DNA from: Polyangiaceae bacterium | GTDB lineage: Bacteria; Myxococcota_A; Polyangia; Polyangiales; Polyangiaceae | Length of the DNA: 64,000 nucleotides | Assembly (NCBI GenBank): GCA_020633235.1 | Contig: JACKEA010000005.1 | Location: forward strand, 815,610 to 879,609 | Direction of reading: 5' to 3' | Part shown: positions 34,521 through 41,508 of the stretch, one piece after another | Position numbering within the stretch: the first letter of the stretch is position 1 | Layout of the letters: each line of letters starts with the position of its first letter | The notes under the pieces: model-generated | What the model was told of the DNA's origin: nothing | The model's database searches: none | The model's input: the letters and a program-made list of their open reading frames with translations, nothing else | Program-made: the position numbers and the translations under genes

Positions 34521-34552
34521 CACCCGGGGGATCCACTATCCTCCCCCGGGTG
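34521..34552 (+). promoter_or_regulatory. Perfect hairpin covering the kinase start codon
   Basis: CACCCGGGGG and its complement CCCCCGGGTG are separated by 12 nt. The last three bases of the right arm (34550-34552) are the GTG start of the kinase. There is no T tract, so translational control, or partial termination after the lipoprotein gene, is possible. Confidence 0.5.
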
Positions 34553-35908
34553 CGGGACGCGGAGAAAAGCCCAGCTCGGCCGCTACCGGCCGCCCTGGGG
34601 CCCTTCGGCATCACCGGCGTGTTGGGCGAAGGCGGAAGCGCCATCGTCTACGCTGCCGAGTGGGAGGGGCTGAGCGTCGCGTTGAAGGTCCCGCGCGACG
34701 ATGATCTCACCGAACGGGACCGGGAGCGCTTCTTGTCCGAGGCCCGGATGCTGGCACGCGTGCAACATCGCTCCGTCGTGAAGGTGCTCGACGCCGGGCG
34801 CTTGCCCGACGGACAGCCGTACCTCTTGATGCGGCGCTACGAGGGCGAGACCCTTGCGGCGGCCATCGAGGCCCGCGGCGCGCTGTCCGTGGATCGCGCG
34901 TTGGATCTCTTCGACCAGCTGGCGCAAGCCACCACCGCGCTGCACGACGCCGGCCTGGTCCATCGCGATCTCAAGCCCGAGAACGTGTTCCTGGTGGACG
35001 ACGGCAAGAGCGCCAAGCTCCTCGATTTCGGCATCGCCAAAGAGCGCGACGCTCCGGCCTCCACCACAACGCAAGCCGGCATCGCCCGCGGCACCCCCGC
35101 CAACATGGCGCCCGAACGCTTCTTCGGCGCACCCGCGACCGTGGGCAGCGACGTCTACGAGCTCGCAGTCGTCCTGTACGTGATGCTGGTCGGGCGCCTT
35201 CCCTGGAGCGACGTCACGAACGTCGATGCGCGCCTCAATCCCATTTCGCCGCAGGCTGCCGGGGCGCGCATTCCGGATGCTCTCGACTCCGTGATCCTAC
35301 AGGCGCTCTCCACGCGGCCGGAGCGACGACCGGGCAGCGTCCGGGAGCTGGTCGATCTGGTACGTGTCGCTTCCCGTGGCGAGCCAAGCTCCGGGGAACG
35401 CGTGACCGCCGCCGTGGCGACGTCCGTCCCTCCCCCTCCGGACCCGGCCCCCATCTCGGACACCACGCAGGTGATCGAGAGCCGGCGCCCCAGCGCTCGC
35501 CGCCGTCTGCTCGGTCCGGCCCTCGCGCTGGTGTGTCTGGTGGGCGGCGTGTTCATCGGTGCGCGCCTGGTGAGCTCGGTGCGCGGTAGCGAGCCGACCG
35601 CCGCAAGCAGCGCCGAGGCGCCTCCTCCGTCCGAACCCGCGAAGCTCGAGGTCACGCCGAGCCCCATCGTCGAGCCGACCGCCGGCAAAGAAGAGGCGGA
35701 AGTCGCGCCCACGGCCCGCCCCCCGCTCACCACCGCTGCCCTCACGCGAACGAAGCCGAAGCCCGCACCCAAGCCGCTCCCCACGCCCGCCCTCTCCGCC
35801 AGCGCGGCGCCTCCAAAATCCGCCCCGGCGGGCAAGGCCAAGGGCGCCCCCTGCACGCGCTCGTCAGAGTGTGCCAGCATGCTCTGCGCAGCAGAGACGT
35901 GCCAGTAA
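34550..35908 (+). CDS. Ser/Thr protein kinase of the FHA/sigma54 cassette
   Basis: 452 aa. Kinase domain at residues about 19-280: GEGGSAIV loop, catalytic Lys in SVALKVP, HRDLKPENVF, DFGIAKE and GTPANMAPERF. The activation segment is rich in Ser/Thr (PASTTTQAG). A transmembrane helix (LLGPALALVCLVGGVFIGARL) near residue 325 leads to a Pro/Ala-rich outer region ending in a small four-Cys motif, PCTRSSECASMLCAAETC. GTG is the only plausible start, since the fold begins soon after. It is likely the source of phosphothreonine read by the FHA activator encoded divergently. It overlaps the next gene by 10 bp. Confidence 0.92.
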   Translation: MRDAEKSPARPLPAALGPFGITGVLGEGGSAIVYAAEWEGLSVALKVPRDDDLTERDRERFLSEARMLARVQHRSVVKVLDAGRLPDGQPYLLMRRYEGETLAAAIEARGALSVDRALDLFDQLAQATTALHDAGLVHRDLKPENVFLVDDGKSAKLLDFGIAKERDAPASTTTQAGIARGTPANMAPERFFGAPATVGSDVYELAVVLYVMLVGRLPWSDVTNVDARLNPISPQAAGARIPDALDSVILQALSTRPERRPGSVRELVDLVRVASRGEPSSGERVTAAVATSVPPPPDPAPISDTTQVIESRRPSARRRLLGPALALVCLVGGVFIGARLVSSVRGSEPTAASSAEAPPPSEPAKLEVTPSPIVEPTAGKEEAEVAPTARPPLTTAALTRTKPKPAPKPLPTPALSASAAPPKSAPAGKAKGAPCTRSSECASMLCAAETCQ

Positions 35909-36903
35909 TCCCCACCCTTCGTCGCGCGGCGATCGTGCTCGCCCTCACCTTCGCACCGAGCGTTGCACTCGCCGACGCCTACGATGCCGCTTTCGCGCGG
36001 GCCATCGCCGCCAAGGAGCGGGCGCTCGACGAACGGGACCCCGCACGTTGGGAGGAAGCGCTGGATCGCTTCCAGGAGGCCGATCGCCTGCGCGCCACCA
36101 AAGAAGGCAAGTACGAGCTCGCCAGTGCCGCCGCGCGACTGCGGCAGGACGACCTGGCCGTGGATGCCTATCGCTCCGCCCTCGAGCTCGGCCTCGATGG
36201 TCCAGCCGCCGACAAGGCCAAGCAGTTCATTGCCGACAACGCCGGCGCCATGGCCCAGGTCGAGGTGGTCGCGCCTTCCGGCGCCGTGGTGAGCGTCCGA
36301 GGCCGTCGCCGCGGCGTGGCTCCCGTCACGCTCGCCGTGTTCGCCGGCGACACGCGCTTGGAGGTCGCCTTCGACGGCAAAACGCTGCAGCACCCCGTGC
36401 ACGCCGAAGCCGGCAAGAGCGTCCGGCTGGATCTCACTCGAGCCTTCGCCCCCAAGGCACCGCCCTCCTCTCCTTCCATCGCACCCATGCCGAAGCGCCG
36501 CGAGCCCTCGCGTACGCCCCCGCGCTCCGGTCCTCCTCCGGCGGCGTGGCCGCTGGTGATCGGCGGAGGCGGCGTCGCCTTGGCCGGCACCCTCACCGCC
36601 CTGCTCGCCAGCTCGTCCCTGTCGAGCCACCGCGACACCCTGAGCTCGCTGTGCGCGGTGCCGAACGGAACGGATCAGTGCACCCTCGCGAAGACCGGCC
36701 AGCGCGCGGCAGCGCAGGACGAGGTCGACGCGATCGCCACGCAGAAGGCGGTGCGCATCGGTGGATTCGTGGGACTCGGCGTCGGCGCGGCGGCCGCCAT
36801 CACCGGCGTCACGCTGCTCGTCACCTCGAAGGGTTCGTCCGAGACGGTGGCCGTCGGTCCCGGCCCGGGCACGTTCGGGATCGGAGTCCATGGCACGCTC
36901 TAG
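35899..36903 (+). CDS. TPR-PEGA protein of kinase cassette 2
   Basis: 334 aa from GTG 35899, which overlaps the kinase stop. Signal peptide IVLALTFAPSVALADA. Helical TPR-like segment (ARWEEALDRFQEADRLRATKEG, DDLAVDAYRSALELG), then a PEGA domain (VEVVAPSGAVVSVRGRRRG, GDTRLEVAFDG). A Pro-rich basic linker leads to two hydrophobic helices (WPLVIGGGGVALAGTLTALL and GGFVGLGVGAAAAITGVTLLV) separated by a loop with two Cys. The architecture parallels the 29649 protein of cassette 1 but has an extra transmembrane helix. It is probably an envelope partner of the kinase. The 3' end overlaps the next gene by 14 bp. Confidence 0.82.
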   Translation: MPVIPTLRRAAIVLALTFAPSVALADAYDAAFARAIAAKERALDERDPARWEEALDRFQEADRLRATKEGKYELASAAARLRQDDLAVDAYRSALELGLDGPAADKAKQFIADNAGAMAQVEVVAPSGAVVSVRGRRRGVAPVTLAVFAGDTRLEVAFDGKTLQHPVHAEAGKSVRLDLTRAFAPKAPPSSPSIAPMPKRREPSRTPPRSGPPPAAWPLVIGGGGVALAGTLTALLASSSLSSHRDTLSSLCAVPNGTDQCTLAKTGQRAAAQDEVDAIATQKAVRIGGFVGLGVGAAAAITGVTLLVTSKGSSETVAVGPGPGTFGIGVHGTL

Positions 36904-37966
36904 GGCGACGTTTCTCGTCGCCCTCGTCGTCCTGGGCTGCACGGGAGATCCCGTCGGGGAAGTCCCCGCGGACGCCGGCAGCGGCGGCGGCGCGGGCACC
37001 GGTGGCGGCGCGGCGCGCCGGCGGCGCAGGGGCGCTGCCGGCGCCGCGGGGAGCGGCGGCGCCGCCGGCAGCGGCGGGACCGGAGGCGGGCTCACCTGCG
37101 ACGGGGGGTCGCCCTGCGTCGTGCCGCTGGTTCCGGCCACTGGCCCCTCGAGCTTCGGCATCGACCTCGACGCCACCGACGTCTACTACGCCTCCGGCAA
37201 GGACGTCTGGCGCTTGCCCAAGCTGGGCGGCGCCGCCATCAGCATCGCGTCGGGACTCGTCGGTCCGCAGCACGTCGCCGTCGACGCGACGCACGTGGTG
37301 TTCTCCGACGGCAGTCGCCGGGTGTACGTCGTCCCCAAGAGCGGCGGCGGCAAGACGTTGCTGTACGAGGCCAACGGCAGCACCCAGATCGGCGGCGTCG
37401 CCAGCGACGGCAGCTACGCGTACTACAGCGAGACCTTCGACACCTCGAGCTACGACGGCACCGTGTCCCGCGTCGCCCTCGGCGGCGGCTTTCCGGAAGT
37501 GCTCGCCCCGTTGACGTCCGCTGGACCACGGGGCCTGGCCTTGGATGGCGGCTTCGTCTACGTCGCCCTGGAGATCGGCCAGAGCGTCGTGAAGATCCCC
37601 GTCGCCGGGGGCGTCCCCGTGCCCGTCGCCAGCGGGCTCGATCACGCCCAGGACGTTGCCGTCAGCGGCGACTGGATCGCCTGGGCGGAAAACTCCGGGA
37701 TCGGCTTCGTGGCCAAGACCGGCGGCAGTCAGAGCTTCGCTTCGACGCCCGGCACACCGGCACACATCGCCGCCGACGACGCCGCCGTATACGTCACCCT
37801 GCCAGCGAGCGCCGCCCTGTATCGCGCGGCGCTTGGCGGCAGCACCGCGCTGAAGCTGGTGGACGACGCCGGCTCGCCGGAAGACGTGGCCGTCGACTCC
37901 GCCGCCGTCTACTTCACGAACTTCGCCGCGGGGCTGCCGGGATCGGTGCTCGCCATCCCGAAGTGA
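36890..37966 (+). CDS. Beta-propeller lipoprotein
   Basis: 358 aa, starting inside the end of the previous gene. Lipobox in VALVVLGC. The Gly-rich linker is unusual in containing a run of five Arg (GGGAARRRRRGAAGAAG), which may reflect paired frameshifts. From residue about 75 there are six or seven repeats of about 45 residues with the pattern of soluble beta-propellers (FGIDLDATDVYYASGKDVWR, QHVAVDATHVVFSDGSRRVY, GLALDGGFVYVALEIGQSVV). It is probably a ligand- or protein-binding surface lipoprotein, fourth gene of the sigma54-type operon. Its stop abuts the stop of bfr with no gap. Confidence 0.8.
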   Translation: MARSRATFLVALVVLGCTGDPVGEVPADAGSGGGAGTGGGAARRRRRGAAGAAGSGGAAGSGGTGGGLTCDGGSPCVVPLVPATGPSSFGIDLDATDVYYASGKDVWRLPKLGGAAISIASGLVGPQHVAVDATHVVFSDGSRRVYVVPKSGGGKTLLYEANGSTQIGGVASDGSYAYYSETFDTSSYDGTVSRVALGGGFPEVLAPLTSAGPRGLALDGGFVYVALEIGQSVVKIPVAGGVPVPVASGLDHAQDVAVSGDWIAWAENSGIGFVAKTGGSQSFASTPGTPAHIAADDAAVYVTLPASAALYRAALGGSTALKLVDDAGSPEDVAVDSAAVYFTNFAAGLPGSVLAIPK

Positions 37967-38437
37967 TCACTCCTTGAGCTGCTCGGCCAGGTAGCGCTCC
38001 CGTCCGATCTCTTCGATCACGTGGAGCTGCCCTTCCAGCCAGTCGATCGCTTCTTCTTCGTCGACCAGGATGTGCTCGAGGAGCTCGCGCGTGCCGGCGT
38101 CCTTCTTGTCGAGGGTGAGCTGGATGAAGTTGTTCAAGCGTTCCCGCGCCTCGAGCTCGAGGGCGAGATCCAGCTTGTGTTGCTCCACCGGCTCTTCTCC
38201 CACCTTCACCGGGTTCAGTCGCTGGAGGTTCGGAACGCCGTCGAGAAACAAGATGCGCTCGATCACCTTGTCCGCGTGCTGCATCTCTTCGATGCTCTCC
38301 TCGCGCTTCTTCTTCGCCAGCCGCGGGTAGCCCCAGTTCTCACACATCTTGTAGTGCACGAAGTACTGGTTGATGGCGGTGAGCTCGGCTGTGAGCAACT
38401 CGTTCAAGGCATCGATGATCTGGCCGTCACCCTTCAT
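37967..38437 (-). CDS. bfr: Bacterioferritin, diiron ligand His130 replaced by Ala
   Basis: 156 aa from ATG 38437, with GAGGAGG just upstream; the longer open frame was rejected. It stores iron in a 24-subunit heme-containing shell. Residues align with E. coli Bfr numbering: Glu18, Glu51, Met52 (heme ligand), His54, Glu94 and Glu127 are present, but position 130, normally His in the DEEGHIDWL context, is Ala here (DEEEAIDWL; codon GCG). One ferroxidase-centre ligand is therefore missing and iron oxidation may be altered. It is divergent from bfd, with a Fur-like box in between. Confidence 0.95.
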   Translation of the reverse strand: MKGDGQIIDALNELLTAELTAINQYFVHYKMCENWGYPRLAKKKREESIEEMQHADKVIERILFLDGVPNLQRLNPVKVGEEPVEQHKLDLALELEARERLNNFIQLTLDKKDAGTRELLEHILVDEEEAIDWLEGQLHVIEEIGRERYLAEQLKE

Positions 38438-38580
38438 GGCTCCTCCTCGACTTGGGGGGCGGAGCCTAACAGGGTCGGCCCCCGGCGGGGCCGGAACCCG
38501 AGGTTCCGCGCCGTGAAAACCAATAAATACAAAGGCTTGCCATTCCAGCTGAGATTCGTCATCACGGCCCATTTTCGATA

Positions 38581-38597
38581 TTGAAAGTCGTTTTCAA
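38581..38597. promoter_or_regulatory. Fur-like inverted repeat between bfr and bfd
   Basis: TTGAAAGTCGTTTTCAA is a 6-5-6 inverted repeat; its inner 15 bases match the Fur 7-1-7 consensus at 11 of 15 positions. It lies 24 bp before the bfd start and about 145 bp from the bfr start, in the AT-richest part of the gap. Confidence 0.45.
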
Positions 38598-38620
38598 GAA
38601 GCTACATTGAACGAGTCGCC

Positions 38621-38839
38621 ATGATCGTCTGCCACTGCCAAAAGGTCTCCGACCGCCACGTCCGCCTCGCCGTGCGGGGTGGAGCCCGAAACGTCGAGGA
38701 AGTGGGCGCCGCTTGCGGCGCAGGAACATGCTGTGGCGGCTGCCGACCTGCCCTCCGGGAGCTGATCGCGGAAGAAGCGCCGGAAACGGTCACCGTGGTC
38801 GACGCACCGGCCCCGGCCAAGGCGCCCACCGCCGCCTGA
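38621..38839 (+). CDS. bfd: Bacterioferritin-associated ferredoxin
   Basis: 72 aa. The four cluster Cys show the BFD pattern: CHC near the N-terminus and CCGGC about 30 residues later (GAGTCCGGCRPALRELI). Bfd carries a [2Fe-2S] cluster and reduces the ferric core of Bfr through heme to release iron. The C-terminus has a short Ala/Pro tail not needed for the fold. It is encoded divergently from bfr, which supports the assignment, and is probably iron-regulated by the box at 38581-38597. Confidence 0.92.
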   Translation: MIVCHCQKVSDRHVRLAVRGGARNVEEVGAACGAGTCCGGCRPALRELIAEEAPETVTVVDAPAPAKAPTAA

Positions 38840-38925
38840 GGAGGCTTTGTGCAGGAGCCGTGGAGATGTCCGCGGCGGCACGGGTTTGTCTTGCCCGGAC
38901 CCGCCGATTGCGGCAAAGCCCTCGC

Positions 38926-40215
38926 ATGACTCGCTCCAAGGTCGCCATTGTTCGCACCACCCCGGCCACCGTCCTCGAGGACTACCACCGGGTGATGAAC
39001 CTCGCCGGCTACCAAGAGGTGGTCGACAAGAGCGCGGATACGGCCCTCAAGGTCAACATCTCCTGGCACTTCTTCTACCCGAGCTCCTCCACCACGCCGT
39101 GGCAGCTCGAGGGCGTGATTCGGGCGATGAAGCAGGACGGCTACGATCCGAACCTGATCCACGCCTGCCACAACCGCACGGTGGTGATCGACGCGCACCT
39201 CGGGGAGCGCGAGAACAAGCAGATTGACGTGGTGCAGGCCCACGGCCTCCGCAACGTGCACCTGTACGAAGGTGAAGAGTGGATCGACGTGCGGGACGCC
39301 GTGGGCGACCTCACCAAGAAGTTCTTGTGCCTCAACGAGGTGTATCCCAAGGGCTTCTCGATCCCGAAGCGCTTCATCGGCGAGAACATCCTGCATCTGC
39401 CGACGATCAAGACGCACATCTTCACCACCACCACCGGCGCGATGAAGAACGCCTTCGGTGGTCTGCTGAACGAGCACCGGCACTGGACACACCCGGTGAT
39501 CCACGAAACCCTGGTGGATCTGTTGATGATCCAGAAGAAGATCCACCGCGGTGTGTTCGCGGTGATGGACGGCACCTTCGCCGGGGACGGCCCGGGCCCG
39601 CGCTGCATGGTGCCCCACGTGAAGAACGTGCTCCTGGCCTCCGCGGATCAGGTCGCCATCGACGCGGTGGCCGCCAAGCTGATGGGCTTCGATCCGATGA
39701 AGGACATCAAGTTCGTGCGCCTGGGCCACGAGCAGGGCCTGGGCGTCGGGGATCCCCGGGACATCGAGCTGGTGGGCGACGTGGATCTGGCGAAGGAGAG
39801 CTGGAACTTCGACGGCCCGTACAAGAAGATGACCTTCGCGTCACGCAACCAGCACCGCATCTACTGGGGTCCGCTGAAGAAGCCCCTGGAGTGGTCGCTG
39901 AAGACCTGGCTCGCTCCCTGGGCCTACGTCGCGAGCGTCACCTATCACGATCTCTTCTGGTATCCGGTGTACGGCAAGCCGCGGGTGGAGCAGGCGCTCA
40001 CCAGCGAGTGGGGCCGGCTGTTCGCCAACTGGGGCAAGGTGCAGGCGGACGCCCAGGGCAAGGGCTATCCGGACGTGGGCCGCGCCAGCCCGGAGCTGGT
40101 CCGCACCGGCGTGAAGCACTTCATGGAGGGGGCGCGCCTGGCCACCATGGCGGTGATGGAGTCGCCGGAGCTCCAAGCCCGACGGCGTCGAAAGGATCTG
40201 GAAGCGCAGGCGTGA
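38926..40215 (+). CDS. DUF362 family protein (cytoplasmic form)
   Basis: 429 aa, no signal peptide. The DUF362 features are KVNISWHFFYPSSSTTPWQLEG, LPTIKTHIFTTTTGAMKNAFGG, VMDGTFAGDGPGP and ADQVAIDAVAAKLMGFDP. The protein is longer than the Tat-exported member at 5237-6289 and has an additional C-terminal helical part of about 120 residues with many Trp/Tyr (WAYVASVTYHDLFWYPVYG). No Cys cluster motif is seen. The reaction is unknown for the family. It lies 86 bp after bfd and overlaps the next small gene by four bases (GTGA). Confidence 0.85.
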   Translation: MTRSKVAIVRTTPATVLEDYHRVMNLAGYQEVVDKSADTALKVNISWHFFYPSSSTTPWQLEGVIRAMKQDGYDPNLIHACHNRTVVIDAHLGERENKQIDVVQAHGLRNVHLYEGEEWIDVRDAVGDLTKKFLCLNEVYPKGFSIPKRFIGENILHLPTIKTHIFTTTTGAMKNAFGGLLNEHRHWTHPVIHETLVDLLMIQKKIHRGVFAVMDGTFAGDGPGPRCMVPHVKNVLLASADQVAIDAVAAKLMGFDPMKDIKFVRLGHEQGLGVGDPRDIELVGDVDLAKESWNFDGPYKKMTFASRNQHRIYWGPLKKPLEWSLKTWLAPWAYVASVTYHDLFWYPVYGKPRVEQALTSEWGRLFANWGKVQADAQGKGYPDVGRASPELVRTGVKHFMEGARLATMAVMESPELQARRRRKDLEAQA

Positions 40216-40436
40216 CGCCGGGCGCCCTGGAAGTCCGTACCGACATTTCTCCGGAGCTCGAAGGGGAGCTCCGGAGCTTGGTGCTGTCCCAGCGCACGCT
40301 GGAAGACGTGGTGCGTTGGGGCCTCGGCCAGACGCCCCCGGTGATGATCCGCAACGTGGTGGTGCAGGACGAGTACACCCACGACGTGGTCGTGCCGCAT
40401 CCGTCGGGTGTGGTGCTGGTCTACGACACCACCTGA
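40212..40436 (+). CDS. Small hypothetical protein coupled to DUF362
   Basis: 74 aa. The GTG start overlaps the DUF362 stop (GTGA), a common coupling arrangement. The sequence reads like a real folded domain: a helix, GELRSLVLSQRTLEDVVRWG, then three strands, MIRNVVVQDEYTHDVVVP and GVVLVYDTT. No known motif is present. The tight coupling suggests a role with the DUF362 protein. Confidence 0.65.
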   Translation: MTPGALEVRTDISPELEGELRSLVLSQRTLEDVVRWGLGQTPPVMIRNVVVQDEYTHDVVVPHPSGVVLVYDTT

Positions 40437-40445
40437 CTCGGCGGT

Positions 40446-40589
40446 TTGACGGCGGTCGCCGTCTGGGATCACGAGCCGAGCGCCGCGGAGCTGCTCGAAG
40501 CGCGGCTCGCGCGCGGCTGGACGCCCACGCCGACGGCGCTCAAGGACGGTGAAGCCGTGCTGGGCTACGCCGCGTGCCTGCGACGTTGA
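40446..40589 (+). CDS. Possible 47-aa small protein
   Basis: TTG start nine bases after the previous stop. The translation is LTAVAVWDHEPSAAELLEAR and onward to GEAVLGYAACLRR: one amphipathic helix and a short hydrophobic segment. Its TGA abuts the stop of the convergent gene in the shared TGATCA, like two well-supported pairs in this window. Coding is plausible but not certain. Confidence 0.4.
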   Translation: MTAVAVWDHEPSAAELLEARLARGWTPTPTALKDGEAVLGYAACLRR

Positions 40590-41399
40590 TCAGCAAGCGC
40601 CACAGGTCGCACAGGCGTCAGGGCAGCAGTCGCCTGCGAGCACGCAGGTGGTATCGCAGTAGCAGCCCTGCGCTGACTGCAGGCCACAGGCTCCACAGCA
40701 CGGCCCCGGAGCCGCGGTACAACCCGCAGGATCCGGATTGGGCAGTCCGCACTCGCGCTTGTAGGTGCCCGAGGGATCGGAGCCGGTGAAGCCCGTCCCG
40801 CCACACGAGTACCACTGGTTGGTGGGATCCCAGCCGCAAGGGTTGCCCTGACACGATCCTGGGCCGCCCGCGACCGCGCCGCATTCCCAGTAGTAGATCT
40901 CGCCGTCGCTGCCGCAGCAGCCGACGCTGCCGTGAGCTTGGCCGCAGCTCGTGGGAATGATGTTGGTCGTGCCGCCCGTCGCGCCCGTGCCACCGGTTGC
41001 GCCCACGCCGCCGGTTGCGCCCACGCCGCCGGTTGCGCCCACGCCGCCGGTTGCGCCCACGCCGCCGGTTGCGCCCACGCCGCCCGTCGCGCCCACGCCG
41101 CCCGTCGCGCCCACGCCGCCGGTTGCGCCCACGCCGCCGGTCGCGCCCACGCCGCCCGTCGCGCCCACGCCGCCGGTCGCGCCCACGCCGCCGGTCGCGC
41201 CCACGCCACCTGTCGCGCCCACGGCGCCGGTGCCACCCCCGACACCCGCCACCCCCAAGCCGCCGATCCCCGAGTCCGTACCGCCGACGCCCGCCGTCGC
41301 GCCCACGCCCCCGCCCACGTCGCTCTCTCCCGAAGCGCAGCCCCAGGTCACCACGAAGCCGGAGCACACCGTCACGACGGCCAAGATCTTAGGATTCAT
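40590..41399 (-). CDS. Cys-rich lipoprotein with GATGGV repeats and SMB-like end
   Basis: 269 aa from ATG 41399, preceded by GAGGAA; a longer frame upstream lacks a ribosome site. The signal VVTVCSGFVVTWGC is followed by a linker with about 14 tandem GATGGV hexapeptides encoded by 18-bp repeats. The C-terminal half has about 20 Cys: CGSDGEIYYWECGAV, CGWDPTNQWYSCGGTGF, and a final eight-Cys module (GLQSAQGCYCDTTCVLAGDC) resembling the somatomedin-B domains of the 25225 lipoprotein. It is probably an outer-membrane binding protein held away from the membrane by the repeat stalk. Confidence 0.8.
   Translation of the reverse strand: MNPKILAVVTVCSGFVVTWGCASGESDVGGGVGATAGVGGTDSGIGGLGVAGVGGGTGAVGATGGVGATGGVGATGGVGATGGVGATGGVGATGGVGATGGVGATGGVGATGGVGATGGVGATGGVGATGGVGATGGTGATGGTTNIIPTSCGQAHGSVGCCGSDGEIYYWECGAVAGGPGSCQGNPCGWDPTNQWYSCGGTGFTGSDPSGTYKRECGLPNPDPAGCTAAPGPCCGACGLQSAQGCYCDTTCVLAGDCCPDACATCGAC
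40981..41232. repeat. 18-bp tandem array (14 units)
   Basis: Fourteen head-to-tail units of GCGCCCACGCCGCCGGTT (plus-strand reading), the outer ones degenerate. Variation is almost confined to the last four bases (GGTT, GGTC, CGTC, TGTC). On the coding minus strand each unit encodes GATGGV or close to it. Confidence 0.95.
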
Positions 41400-41488
41400 T
41401 CGTTCCTCGAAAGCGAGTCGCCAAGGTCTTATCTTACGCGACCCGAGCCCCTCGTGCATGCGCCAGCTGTCATGCCCCGAAGGTTGTC

Positions 41489-41508
41489 GGGGCGGCGCGA
41501 GCCCCGTC
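41489..41508. repeat. Dispersed 20-bp repeat, copy 1
   Basis: A 20-base GC-rich sequence just after the ybaK stop, overlapping it by two bases. Its exact reverse complement occurs at 45641-45660. It contains the self-complementary CGGGGC/GCCCCG halves. Confidence 0.7.

Noticed and set aside
40981..41232. CRISPR-like array
   Set aside because: Units are 18 bp, contiguous, without spacers, and lie in a coding frame; no cas genes are present.
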